A stretch of 64,000 nucleotides of DNA from assembly GCF_039909015.1 (NCBI RefSeq), contig NZ_CP150919.1, positions 720,501-784,500 on the forward strand, given 5' to 3'. The first letter of the stretch is position 1, and each line of letters begins with the position of its first letter. This document shows, piece by piece, positions 30,069 to 38,659 of this stretch. The notes under the pieces were generated by a model. The model saw only the letters and a program-made list of their open reading frames with translations, was not told the DNA's origin and ran no database searches. The position numbers and the translations under genes are program-made. The DNA is from Pseudomonas grandcourensis (GTDB lineage Bacteria; Pseudomonadota; Gammaproteobacteria; Pseudomonadales; Pseudomonadaceae).

Positions 30069-30233
30069 GTGGGGCAATTCTCCTGTTCCAGGCGAAATTT
30101 CCAGCATCTTCGACAACCCAACGCATTTGGTCTTCTTTTCGCGTAGGTTATTTCCTAATTTGTATTTCGGCACTCTACTCGGCCATGTCTCTCAGCGAGA
30201 ATCCCCGGCCGCCCCTCCTGTAGAGAAACGCCG

Positions 30234-31541
30234 ATGTTCAATCCAGTCAGCGAACCGTCATTTCGTCTGGATATAGCAGGTCTGCCCGACGCCTTGGATG
30301 TCCTGGCCTTTACCGGCAGAGAAGCCATCAGCGAGCCGTTCGTGTTCGACCTGGAACTGCTGATCGAAGACCCGGTGCTTGACCTTGCCAGTTTGCTGTA
30401 CCGCCCGGCCTCGTTGCATTTCGGACCAACCGGAAACCACGTGCATGGACAATTGCATGAGCTCGTCCAGCGTGATCACGCCTCAGGCCCCCGACTCTGC
30501 CATGTGCGGCTGGGGCCAAGACTGGCTTGTCTGGCCCAGCGCTTCAGCCAACGAATCTTCAGTGCCCGCTCAGTGCCGCAAATCCTCGACCAGGTGCTCA
30601 AGGAGCACGGCATTGCCGGCAAGGATCGACGTCTGGAGCTAAGCGGTGAATACCTGCCTCAGGATTTTTGCACGCAATATCGAGAGTCAGACCTGCAATT
30701 TCTCCAGCGACTGTGCGCCCGGGAAGGGCTTCACTACCACTTCGAACACCGGGCCCGCGGGCACTGTGTAGTGTTTGGGGATGACCGGCAGCATTTTCCA
30801 ACCGGCGAACCTGTGGTAGTGCGCAGCGAGGGCGATCGGCCGGCGGTGCGGCAGTTTGAGCGTCAGCGCTGCGGTGGGACAGCGGTGCAGAGCGCCGAAT
30901 GCCGGACGGACCTGACGACCTTGCGCAGCGGTCGGCTGATGCCGTTGTCCGGTCATCCGGCTACCGATTGCAATCGGCTCTGGCTGCTGACCCGCGTTGA
31001 GCATTGGGGCAGTCAGGATACGCCGACGCCTTACCACAATCAGGCCCGAGCCCTGCAGTGGCCGGCACCCATCGAGCCAACCTGTGCGGCGGTCAAACCA
31101 AGGATGCATGGCCCGCAACGGGCGTGGGTGGTCGAGGTCGATGAGCCAGGCCCCGACCCGGAAAGGCCGGTACCGGTGCAATTCGACTGGCTTTATCAGG
31201 GCGAAGGGGCGACGCCCAGTCATTGCTGGCTGCCCCTGGCCAGGCAGTTGCAGGCTTCGACGTTATCGCCGTTGCAGGAAGGAACTGAGCTGGTCGTGAG
31301 TTTTGTTGAGGGCGATCCCGATCAACCGCAGATAACCGGGTTGCTGCATGCGCCGACAACGGTCGAGGAGACGCCCCAGCCCGCCTGCACCCATGAAGAG
31401 GGCCTGGAGCAATGGTTGCGCTCGGGGGAGCCATTACTGATGTTGTGCCTGCTGCCCGGTGGCGGCAGCTTCAACCATTGCGCACAGGCTTTGTGCACCT
31501 GTCGTCTGGCGACGCAGCTTGGCCAGAGCTCTGGAGCATGA
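30234..31541 (+). CDS. vgrG: Short type VI secretion spike protein VgrG/TssI
   Basis: A 435-residue VgrG. The gp27-like part spans about residues 1-330 (FVFDLELLIEDPVLDLASLL, YRESDLQFLQRLCAREGLHY). The gp5 OB-fold follows (PVQFDWLYQGEG through DPDQPQITGLLH). After it come only about 60 residues ending LLPGGGSFNHCAQALCTCRL, so the long beta-helix found in VgrGs of about 650 residues is missing. VgrG caps the Hcp tube and delivers effectors. The stop overlaps the DUF4123 gene as ATGA. No hcp, tssB/C or PAAR gene is nearby, so this is an orphan vgrG island. Confidence 0.85.
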   Translation: MFNPVSEPSFRLDIAGLPDALDVLAFTGREAISEPFVFDLELLIEDPVLDLASLLYRPASLHFGPTGNHVHGQLHELVQRDHASGPRLCHVRLGPRLACLAQRFSQRIFSARSVPQILDQVLKEHGIAGKDRRLELSGEYLPQDFCTQYRESDLQFLQRLCAREGLHYHFEHRARGHCVVFGDDRQHFPTGEPVVVRSEGDRPAVRQFERQRCGGTAVQSAECRTDLTTLRSGRLMPLSGHPATDCNRLWLLTRVEHWGSQDTPTPYHNQARALQWPAPIEPTCAAVKPRMHGPQRAWVVEVDEPGPDPERPVPVQFDWLYQGEGATPSHCWLPLARQLQASTLSPLQEGTELVVSFVEGDPDQPQITGLLHAPTTVEETPQPACTHEEGLEQWLRSGEPLLMLCLLPGGGSFNHCAQALCTCRLATQLGQSSGA

Positions 31542-32338
31542 TCGCCACACGCACGCCCGAGATACCCCCTCAGTGGCTGTTGCTGGATGTGCCGGGCACG
31601 CCGCAGGCGCGTGTCACACTTCGGCAGATGTTTGCCCAGGCCCGATGGTTCGGGCTGTTCGAAGGTACGGAGTGGCATGCGCTGCATGAACAGGGGCCGG
31701 TCCTGGTCGATCTGCGCACCTGCCCGGCATTGGCGGATTTATGCATCGTCGACGGGCAACGCTGGCCCGGATTGCTGATGGTCAGCGAGGCTGGCGCTTC
31801 GTCGTTGCTGGCGCATTTGCGGCGCATGCTCACAGTCACGCTTGGCCTGCACCGGGCTCTTTTGAGTTACTACAACCCAACCACGGCCAGCTATTTTTTC
31901 GATGCCTGCGATGCCGTTGAACTGAGTCGCTGGCTAGGGCCTATCCACCAGTTGCGCTGGTTCGGCGGTAGTTGGGCCGACCGCGCGATGGGGTGTGAGG
32001 GCTGGCAGCGCTTGTCCAACCCGGGGTTGGCGGTCAGCCCGTTGGCAGTCGAGGAAAGCCTGAGCGCCGGGCAGCAGGGAAAATTGCAAACCTGCCTGCT
32101 GGAACAGCATGCCTGGCGCTGGAACCGATCCACCGGTGTCGATTTCCCCCGTCTGTGGACCCATTTGCAGGAAGGGCTGGCGTTGGGTTTCAGCGAGCGC
32201 CCGGTGCTCGATGGCTGGATATGGCTACGCCTGCAGTATCCCGATGCCGTGCCCGTGCAGCGGTTGCCGGGCGGGACTCAACAGGAACGACTCGATAGCC
32301 TGCGTCGCCTGTGGCAGAACGGCTCTCCCTGGCCGTGA
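31538..32338 (+). CDS. DUF4123 type VI effector adaptor
   Basis: A 266-residue protein beginning MIATRTPEIPPQWLLLDVPG, which resembles the N terminus of DUF4123 (Tap/TEC) adaptors. These load a cognate effector onto a VgrG. The start at 31538 overlaps the vgrG stop. A longer upstream frame lies inside vgrG. Two Trp/Tyr-rich segments (LSYYNPTTASYFFDACD, LRWFGGSWADRAMG) form the core. Normally the cargo effector gene comes next, but here the next gene is a convergent MATE exporter, so the partner must be encoded elsewhere or has been lost. Confidence 0.78.
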   Translation: MIATRTPEIPPQWLLLDVPGTPQARVTLRQMFAQARWFGLFEGTEWHALHEQGPVLVDLRTCPALADLCIVDGQRWPGLLMVSEAGASSLLAHLRRMLTVTLGLHRALLSYYNPTTASYFFDACDAVELSRWLGPIHQLRWFGGSWADRAMGCEGWQRLSNPGLAVSPLAVEESLSAGQQGKLQTCLLEQHAWRWNRSTGVDFPRLWTHLQEGLALGFSERPVLDGWIWLRLQYPDAVPVQRLPGGTQQERLDSLRRLWQNGSPWP

Positions 32339-32369
32339 GGTCGAAATTGATTGTCGGGGCCACGCCCGA

Positions 32370-33719
32370 TCAGTGAACGCCGCCGGCAAACCAGCCATCG
32401 TTACGACGCAGGCGCCAGGCGATCGTGCCGAGGGTCAGACTGCGCAGCAGCATGAACAACAGAAAGGTTATCCACAGGCCATGGTTGCCCCCGCCTTGCA
32501 GTGCCCAACCGAAGGGCAGCACCAGCGCCACGGTCAGCAACATGCCGTTGCGCATTTCCCGGGCGCGGGTAGCGCCGATGAACAGGCCGTCGAGCAGGTA
32601 ACTCCAGACGGCAATCAGCGGCAGCACGGCGAGGTAGGGCAGGTAGATGAACGCGGTGTCGCGCACACTTTGAATGTCGGTCTGCATCTCGATGAACAGA
32701 TGTCCGGCGAACAGAAACAGCGCGGCAAAGCCCAGGCTTGCCAGCAACGACCAGCCACCGGCCACCACCAATGAGCGGCGCAGGGCATCGCGGTCACGGG
32801 CGCCAAGCGCATGTCCGCACAGGGCTTCGACGGCGTGGGCCAGGCCATCGAGGGCGTGGGCGGTCAGCAGTAACCCGTTGAGCAGCAGGGCGTTGGCCGC
32901 GACCGTGGCGTCGCCCAGTCGTGCGCCTTGCACCGTGATCAGGAAGAACACCGATTGCAGCGCCAGGCTGCGAATGAAGATGTCGCGGTTGACCGCCAGC
33001 AATGGCCGCCAACTCTGCCACAGCGCCAATGCTGCCCAGACGATATGCCCGGGGTAGGCGCGCAGGGCTTTGCGGGTCATCAGCAAGCCGATCAGTGCAC
33101 CGGTCCATTCGGCAATCACCGAGGCCCGGGCCGCGCCGACCACGCCCCATTCCAGGCCGAGGACAAACCACAGGTTCAGGGCAATGTTGACCAGGTTGGT
33201 GCTCAGCAAAATCGCCAGCGGCGCCCGGGCATTCTGGGTGCCGAGAAACCAGCCGACCAGTGCATAACTGGCGAGCGCCGCCGGCAGGCCGAACAGGCGG
33301 GTGTGGAAGAACTCGCGGGTCAGTTGATCGAGCTCAGCCGAGGGTTGCATGAAGTGCAACGCGACCCCGCTTAAAGGCACGCCCACCGCCCCCAACACCA
33401 CGGCCAGGCCGATGGCGAGCAGCAGGCCTTGCAACAGAATCTGCCGCAAGGCCGCGCCATCCCCGCGCCCGGCCGCCTGGGCGGCGAACCCGGTGGAGCC
33501 CATGCGCAGAAAGCCCATGGCCCAGGCGAGGAAGGTGTACAGACTGGCCCCGACCGCGACGGCGCCGAGTTGATGGGCGTGGGGCAGGTGACCGATGACG
33601 GTGCTGTCGACCAATGCCACCAACGGTACGGAAATGTTCGAAAGAATCATCGGCGCGGCGAGTGCCCAGACCCGGCGATGGGTAGGGCGGTCGCGCCAGT
33701 CGGTGGTCAGGTTGGACAT
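32370..33719 (-). CDS. MATE family efflux transporter (DinF-like)
   Basis: A 449-residue membrane protein with about twelve helices and MATE-type repeats. The N-terminal half has APMILSNISVPLVALVDSTV and VIGHLPHAHQLGAVAVG. MATE proteins export cationic compounds using sodium or proton gradients. The DinF-like assignment rests on overall look, and no substrate can be inferred. The start is the ATG at 33719 (MSNLTTDWRDRPTHRR). It is convergent with the DUF4123 gene, with only 31 bases between them. Confidence 0.87.
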   Translation of the reverse strand: MSNLTTDWRDRPTHRRVWALAAPMILSNISVPLVALVDSTVIGHLPHAHQLGAVAVGASLYTFLAWAMGFLRMGSTGFAAQAAGRGDGAALRQILLQGLLLAIGLAVVLGAVGVPLSGVALHFMQPSAELDQLTREFFHTRLFGLPAALASYALVGWFLGTQNARAPLAILLSTNLVNIALNLWFVLGLEWGVVGAARASVIAEWTGALIGLLMTRKALRAYPGHIVWAALALWQSWRPLLAVNRDIFIRSLALQSVFFLITVQGARLGDATVAANALLLNGLLLTAHALDGLAHAVEALCGHALGARDRDALRRSLVVAGGWSLLASLGFAALFLFAGHLFIEMQTDIQSVRDTAFIYLPYLAVLPLIAVWSYLLDGLFIGATRAREMRNGMLLTVALVLPFGWALQGGGNHGLWITFLLFMLLRSLTLGTIAWRLRRNDGWFAGGVH

Positions 33720-33787
33720 GCAGGCTCCTTGGGGGAGCGGGCATTGTAGCGGCACATCGAGGGCGAGCCGCGATCAATTGTGGGATG

Positions 33788-34081
33788 TCAGTGGATGATC
33801 CAGCTGAGTAACCAAAGCCCCAGCATCAACCAGATGAGCCCCATGATGAACGACGCATTGAGAAAGGCGCGGATCGCCGACCACAGCAGGATCAGCCCGA
33901 GGATCAAGGTCACGATGCTGATGACCGAGGTATCCATGCCCAGCGCCTGGGACAGGCCTTCGACAAAATTGCTGCTGGCGTTGCCCAACAGATTGAACAG
34001 CCCGCTGAGGCCATCAACGATGAAGCGGATGATCGAGCCGAGTACCTGGCCGAGCCATTCGGAAAAACCTTCTACCTGCAT
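33788..34081 (-). CDS. Small hydrophobic protein of unknown function
   Basis: A 97-residue protein. The first half is amphipathic (FSEWLGQVLGSIIRFIVDGL). The second half has two likely membrane helices (VISIVTLILGLILLWSAI and FIMGLIWLMLGLWLLSWII). I do not recognise the family. An AGGA-type site precedes the ATG at 34081. It is upstream of the MATE gene on the same strand, 68 bases away, and could share its transcript. Confidence 0.65.
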   Translation of the reverse strand: MQVEGFSEWLGQVLGSIIRFIVDGLSGLFNLLGNASSNFVEGLSQALGMDTSVISIVTLILGLILLWSAIRAFLNASFIMGLIWLMLGLWLLSWIIH

Positions 34082-34237
34082 GGAATGAACGTCCTGATTA
34101 AAGAGAATTGAGTCTTGGGCTGTCGATCATGTTGCCGAGTTCCCACAAGCATAGAGGGTTGCACAGAGAGCATGCATCTTCTGCCCCTTGCCTTCACCTG
34201 TGATCCCCCCGAAGCTATACGCCTTCAGGAGAGCCCG

Positions 34238-34540
34238 ATGAACCTTGTTGAACTGACCGAACGCCTGCATGCCATCCGTGACCGCAATGACTGGCGGCAA
34301 TTTCACAGCCCGAAAAACCTGGCCATGGCCGCGAGCGTGGAAATGTCCGAGCTGGTGGAGATTTTCCAGTGGCTGAGCGAAGACCAGTCACGCCAGTTGC
34401 CGGCGGACAAACTCGCCCACGCCGGGCAGGAAGTCGGTGACATCGTGCTTTATCTGCTGCTGTTGTGCAGCGAACTGGGCCTGGACATGGAAGCAGTAGT
34501 GCGCAGCAAACTGGCGGACAGCGAACGGAGGTTCAGCTAA
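34238..34540 (+). CDS. MazG-like nucleotide pyrophosphohydrolase
   Basis: A 100-residue all-alpha enzyme of the MazG/RS21-C6 type. The metal-binding acidic residues are visible in the MSELVEIFQWLSE motif and the second-helix EVGDIVLYLLLLCSELG. Such proteins hydrolyse (d)NTPs to monophosphates, often as house cleaning of non-canonical nucleotides. The ATG at 34238 has an AGGAGAG site. The stop overlaps the cmoM start as TAATG, so the two are coupled. Confidence 0.85.
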   Translation: MNLVELTERLHAIRDRNDWRQFHSPKNLAMAASVEMSELVEIFQWLSEDQSRQLPADKLAHAGQEVGDIVLYLLLLCSELGLDMEAVVRSKLADSERRFS

Positions 34541-35289
34541 TGAGCGACCGTCATTTCGATCAACTGGCGACCCGTTTCGCCGAAAAAATCTACGGCGGTG
34601 CCAAAGGGGCGATCCGTCTGGCGGTGTTGCAGGCCGATCTGACCGAAATCCTGCCCGACCGGCCGCTACGTGTGCTCGACATCGGAGCCGGCCTTGGCCA
34701 CATGTCGTTGTGGCTGGCCCAGCGCGGCCATCAGGTGACCCTCGCCGAGCCTGCCGAGCCGATGCTCGAAGGCGCCCGCCAACGTTTCGCCGAAGCCGGG
34801 CAGAGCGCCACGTTCATTCAGGCACCCTGGCAGGAACTGCTCGGGCAACTCACCGAACCCTACGACCTGGTGCTGTGCCACGCCGTGCTGGAATGGCTGG
34901 CCGAACCCCACGCCATCCTGCCGGTGCTGCATCAACTGACCAAGGCCGACGGCTGGCTGTCCCTGGCGTTCTACAACCGCGATGCGTTGATTTATCGCAA
35001 CTTGCTCAAGGGCCATTTCCGCAAGATGCGCAAGAACGACATGGCCGGCGAAAAGCAGAGCCTGACCCCGCAACAGCCCCTTGATCCGCGCGAGCTGGCG
35101 GCGCAACTTGAAGGTCTGTGGCAGGTCGAAACCATGAGTGGCGTGCGGGTTTTTCACGATTACATGCCGGTGGAATTCCAGGCCCGCGTCGAGCTGGCGG
35201 ACCTGCTGGAAATGGAGCTGGCCCACCGTCGTCATCCGAGCTTTGCCGGGCTTGGGCGTTATTTGCACTGGATCTGTCGGCCTGTCTGA
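34540..35289 (+). CDS. cmoM: tRNA wobble-uridine carboxyl methyltransferase CmoM
   Basis: A 249-residue SAM-dependent methyltransferase related to E. coli SmtA/CmoM, which methylates the carboxyl group of 5-carboxymethoxyuridine (cmo5U) in tRNA to its methyl ester. It begins MSDRHFDQLATRFAEKIYGG, as that family does. The SAM motif is RVLDIGAGLGHMSLWLAQRG, followed by CHAVLEWLAEP and GVRVFHDYMPVEFQ. It is coupled to the MazG-like gene upstream. Confidence 0.88.
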   Translation: MSDRHFDQLATRFAEKIYGGAKGAIRLAVLQADLTEILPDRPLRVLDIGAGLGHMSLWLAQRGHQVTLAEPAEPMLEGARQRFAEAGQSATFIQAPWQELLGQLTEPYDLVLCHAVLEWLAEPHAILPVLHQLTKADGWLSLAFYNRDALIYRNLLKGHFRKMRKNDMAGEKQSLTPQQPLDPRELAAQLEGLWQVETMSGVRVFHDYMPVEFQARVELADLLEMELAHRRHPSFAGLGRYLHWICRPV

Positions 35290-35301
35290 TCGGAGCACGC
35301 A

Positions 35302-35910
35302 ATGAAAAGTCATTCAGGTGTACTGGTGTTCTGCCTGGGGCTGGCTGCCTGTCAGGGCAGCAACCCCTATGTCGCCTCGTCCAACCCTTTGCCACCGGCG
35401 CCGCCCCAGGCCGCCAAGACCTTTGACCGCAGCGCTTACCCGGCAGCCCCTCGTGACTATGGGCGCTACCGCAGTTGGGCCTGGCTCGACGGGCATCTGC
35501 CACCGGGCACCGCCTGGGCCGACTCGGCGCAGATCGCCGAAGCGGTCAGCAATGCGCTGGATCAACGCGGCTTGCGCCCGCTGCACGACAATCGCCCGGC
35601 CGACCTGTTTGTCAGCGCCGACCTGCGGATGGAAACCCGTTTGCGCCAGGTTCAGGACGACTATTACGGCGGCGGTTATGGTGGCTACAACGGCTACGGC
35701 CCTGGATATGGCGGGTACGCCACCGTACCGGTTGTTCGTACCTATCAGGAGCAAGTCGTGGTGGTTCAGGTGGATATGTATGACGCCAGGAGCGGCCAGC
35801 CGGTGTGGAGCGCCAGCGCTGAAACCGGCAACCGGGGCAGCGAAAGCGAGCGGGCCGATGCCATACGGGAGGCTGTTGAAAAGGCAATGTCGGCGTATCC
35901 TCCTAGTTAG
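35302..35910 (+). CDS. DUF4136 lipoprotein
   Basis: A 202-residue predicted lipoprotein. The signal peptide ends in a lipobox, LAAC at residue 17. The DUF4136 domain has the usual [13 protein letters not shown] start, a segment around ALDQRGLRP, and a Gly/Tyr-rich insert (about residues 113-136). [16 protein letters not shown] strand follows near the end. Function of the family is unknown. A GGAGC site precedes the ATG. It is the first of two tandem DUF4136 genes and follows cmoM closely. Confidence 0.85.
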   Translation: MKSHSGVLVFCLGLAACQGSNPYVASSNPLPPAPPQAAKTFDRSAYPAAPRDYGRYRSWAWLDGHLPPGTAWADSAQIAEAVSNALDQRGLRPLHDNRPADLFVSADLRMETRLRQVQDDYYGGGYGGYNGYGPGYGGYATVPVVRTYQEQVVVVQVDMYDARSGQPVWSASAETGNRGSESERADAIREAVEKAMSAYPPS

Positions 35911-35965
35911 CTTCTTGTAGATAAGAAGCATTCCGCAGGATCATGCCTTCAACCGGAGACTCATC

Positions 35966-36529
35966 ATGTTCCGCCGTTTTGTTTTACTGGCAGTGGCCGC
36001 GCTGCTCAGTGCCTGCGCCGCCAACCAGGTCAATCATGACTTCGACGCCAGCCGCGACTTTGCTGCCTATCGCAGCTGGACCTGGAAAGAACCCGCCCTG
36101 CAATACCGTCCCGACGATCCACGGATCAAGAGCGACCTGACCGAGCAGCGCATCCGTCAGTCGGTTGCCGATCAACTGGATCAGCGCGGTCTGCGCCCGG
36201 CCGCCGCAGGCGCCAAGGGCGATTTGAATGTGCAGACCTACCTGATTGTCGAAGAGCGGCAACAACAGGTGACCACCAATTACGGCGGCGGCTGGGGTAA
36301 CCCGTGGTATGGCTACTACGGCGCCCCCATGTACAACGAAACCCGCAGCGTCAGCTACAAAGTGGCGACCATCCAGATCGACCTGCTCGATGGCAAGGAC
36401 GGCAAACTGGTGTGGCGCGGCAGTGACGAACAGATACTCAGCCGCACACCGAACCCGACGGATCGTCGCGATGCCATCTGGGAAACGGTCACGCGGATAT
36501 TGGCCAACTACCCACCGCACGCATCCTAG
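35966..36529 (+). CDS. DUF4136 lipoprotein (second copy)
   Basis: A 187-residue predicted lipoprotein with lipobox LLSAC at about residues 12-16. It contains the same landmarks as its upstream neighbour: [23 protein letters not shown], a Gly/Tyr-rich insert (GGGWGNPWYGYYG) and DGKDGKLVWRGS. The two are therefore products of an old tandem duplication. Family function is unknown. It has a CCGGAGAC site and is followed by a strong terminator. Confidence 0.86.
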   Translation: MFRRFVLLAVAALLSACAANQVNHDFDASRDFAAYRSWTWKEPALQYRPDDPRIKSDLTEQRIRQSVADQLDQRGLRPAAAGAKGDLNVQTYLIVEERQQQVTTNYGGGWGNPWYGYYGAPMYNETRSVSYKVATIQIDLLDGKDGKLVWRGSDEQILSRTPNPTDRRDAIWETVTRILANYPPHAS

Positions 36530-36545
36530 AATCAGCCAGTCCCTG

Positions 36546-36572
36546 AACCCCTGTGCCCCACAGGGGTTTTTT
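36546..36572 (+). terminator. Rho-independent terminator
   Basis: A perfect stem, AACCCCTGTG with CACAGGGGTT, has a 3-base loop and is followed by a run of six T. It ends the mazG-like/cmoM/DUF4136 unit. Confidence 0.9.
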
Positions 36573-36676
36573 ATTGTTTGCGCTGGCAAGTTGCCAGCAG
36601 TCTAGGCCACCCTTGTCTACACTGCTTGTCACCAACGGAGGTCGCGCCCGGCAGTGCGCCGGCAAAGGAGTGCGCC

Positions 36677-38659
36677 ATGTCTCCCCGCCTGCAGTTTCGC
36701 GGCCCGGCCCGGCAACGGGGGGCGATCGGCTTGATGGCCGCTTTGACCCTGACTTTGGCTTTGGCATTCATGTTGTTGGTGGTCGATACCGGCAGGCTGT
36801 ACCTGGAAAAGCGCAGTTTGCAGCGCGTGGCGGACATGGCCGCACTTGAGGCGGCCACAAGGGGTGGAGACTGCTCCGCCGGCTCAACCGCTAACACCTA
36901 TGCCACCGCCAGCGCACAACGAAATGGTTTCGCCATTCCCAGCACCGGGCGCGCACTGGCTGTGGCGTGCGGTGCGCTGACACTGGATGCCAACAACCTT
37001 CGGGTATTCGGTGCAGACCCAAGCAAAAACGAGGCTATCCGGGTTATCGCCAGCCATGTCGTGCAACAAAGTATTGCCGGCGGCATCGGCGCATTGGCCG
37101 GCGGCGCACCGGCGGGCTCAACGCTGACGCTGAGCGCAACGGCGGTCGCTGCGCTGCAGCCCCCCCTGGCTTCATTGACGATCCGCAGTACGCTCCTGAC
37201 CTTCGATACCAGCAAGGCCGCCATTACCAGTCTGCTTTTCGGGGGATTGCTGGGCGGCAACGTCAGCATCAGTGCGGCGGGCTGGAACGGTTTGGTCAAT
37301 ACCGACATCAGCCTGCTCGGCTACCTCAATCGGTTGAAAATTGACCTCGGCCTGACCGCTGGCGGCTACGACCAGGTACTCGGTACTACGGTCAATGTCA
37401 GTCAGTTGATCCAGACCGCCATCAACGTACTGGACCCCAACGGCACACTGGGAGCATCGGCGACCATTGTCAGCCTGCAAGCGTTGAAGGTGACAGCGGG
37501 TACGACGTCCGTTGTGCTGGGTAATATGTTGCATGTTGAAAGTGGCACCGACATCTCGACCCTTGCCGTGAATCTCAAAGCCTTCGATCTGATTGAAGGG
37601 TTTGTGCAACTGGCCAACAAGAAGAATGCCTTGGTCGCGACCCTGCCGATCAACATCGCAGGCCTGGCGCAGATCACTGCACGGGTGCAGGTGATGGAGC
37701 CGCCGCAACTGTCTGCAATCGGTAATCCAAAAAACGCGGCACTGGCCCCTTTGGGCCCCAACCGCATCTATGTACGCACGGCTCAGGTCAAGACTTTGTT
37801 GTCGATCAACCTGCCCGTGCTGGACGCCATCACGCCTCTGGTCAACGCCGTCATCAATCTCGTTGCACCGCTGACCAACACCCTGAATTCACTGCTACAT
37901 CTGGACCTGGTGGGCGTCGTCAACTCATTGACCTGCGCGCTGCTCGTGCCCTGCGACACGCCGGAAATCAAGCTGTTGCCACCACCGATACGCATCGACG
38001 TGGCGCTGGAGGCGGCCGGTGCCTGGAGTTATGTCACGGCTTACAGTTGTGTGAGTACGACGAATAAAAGCCTGACGACCAGCACCACCACCACGCTGAT
38101 CGGATTGAAGATCGGGCAGATCAACCCAGCCGATGTGTTTGGCTCGCCCACTGTTCCACCCAGCAACAACGTCAATCCCCTGAAAGTCATCGATATCGGC
38201 GTGCAGACCTGCCAGCGGCTGCTGATCCTGCCGCCAACCTGTTACAACCATCAGCCCGGCGTGGGCGGTAGCATCGATATCATGGTCAACACTGCGGTTG
38301 CTCAAAATGCCAATGTGCCCCACGTCTATTCCGCGCCGGCGGCTGCCAACCTGCCGGAGATCAATCAGCCACCGTTTTACTACGCCTTTACCACGTCCAA
38401 TATCGTCAACAGCCTGAGCACCACCGTGAGTAACCTTGGCGTGAACATGTATGGGCCGTCGGGCAGCATTGTGGGAGGCTTGGGCAGTATTTTGAATGAG
38501 GTCACGACTGCATTGGTCAATGCGATCAATACGGTACTCAGCCCGTTACTGGATACGCTGATCAATACGTTGCTGGCGAGCCTGGGGATCGACCTGAACA
38601 AAGTCGAGGTGGGTGCCAACCTCAGTTGTCACTCGGGTCGAGCGGCGCTGGTGATCTAG
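36677..38659 (+). CDS. tadG: TadG-like pilus-associated protein
   Basis: A 660-residue protein with an N-terminal hydrophobic anchor after RQRGAIGLMAALTLTLALAF, then VVDTGRLYLEKRSLQRVADM, the usual TadG opening. The remainder is a large Thr/Asn/Val-rich domain presumably in the periplasm. TadG belongs to the Flp/Tad pilus system, where its role is assembly-related but poorly defined. The ATG at 36677 has a perfect AAAGGAG site. It converges with pprA, overlapping it by 4 bases. Here it lies apart from tadC. In P. aeruginosa, as I remember it, tadG follows tadD. Confidence 0.85.
   Translation: MSPRLQFRGPARQRGAIGLMAALTLTLALAFMLLVVDTGRLYLEKRSLQRVADMAALEAATRGGDCSAGSTANTYATASAQRNGFAIPSTGRALAVACGALTLDANNLRVFGADPSKNEAIRVIASHVVQQSIAGGIGALAGGAPAGSTLTLSATAVAALQPPLASLTIRSTLLTFDTSKAAITSLLFGGLLGGNVSISAAGWNGLVNTDISLLGYLNRLKIDLGLTAGGYDQVLGTTVNVSQLIQTAINVLDPNGTLGASATIVSLQALKVTAGTTSVVLGNMLHVESGTDISTLAVNLKAFDLIEGFVQLANKKNALVATLPINIAGLAQITARVQVMEPPQLSAIGNPKNAALAPLGPNRIYVRTAQVKTLLSINLPVLDAITPLVNAVINLVAPLTNTLNSLLHLDLVGVVNSLTCALLVPCDTPEIKLLPPPIRIDVALEAAGAWSYVTAYSCVSTTNKSLTTSTTTTLIGLKIGQINPADVFGSPTVPPSNNVNPLKVIDIGVQTCQRLLILPPTCYNHQPGVGGSIDIMVNTAVAQNANVPHVYSAPAAANLPEINQPPFYYAFTTSNIVNSLSTTVSNLGVNMYGPSGSIVGGLGSILNEVTTALVNAINTVLSPLLDTLINTLLASLGIDLNKVEVGANLSCHSGRAALVI

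Noticed and set aside
28073..30121. A 682-codon minus-strand frame opposite speA
   Set aside because: Antisense shadow of a conserved enzyme gene. Composition is His/Val/Gln-rich without motifs.
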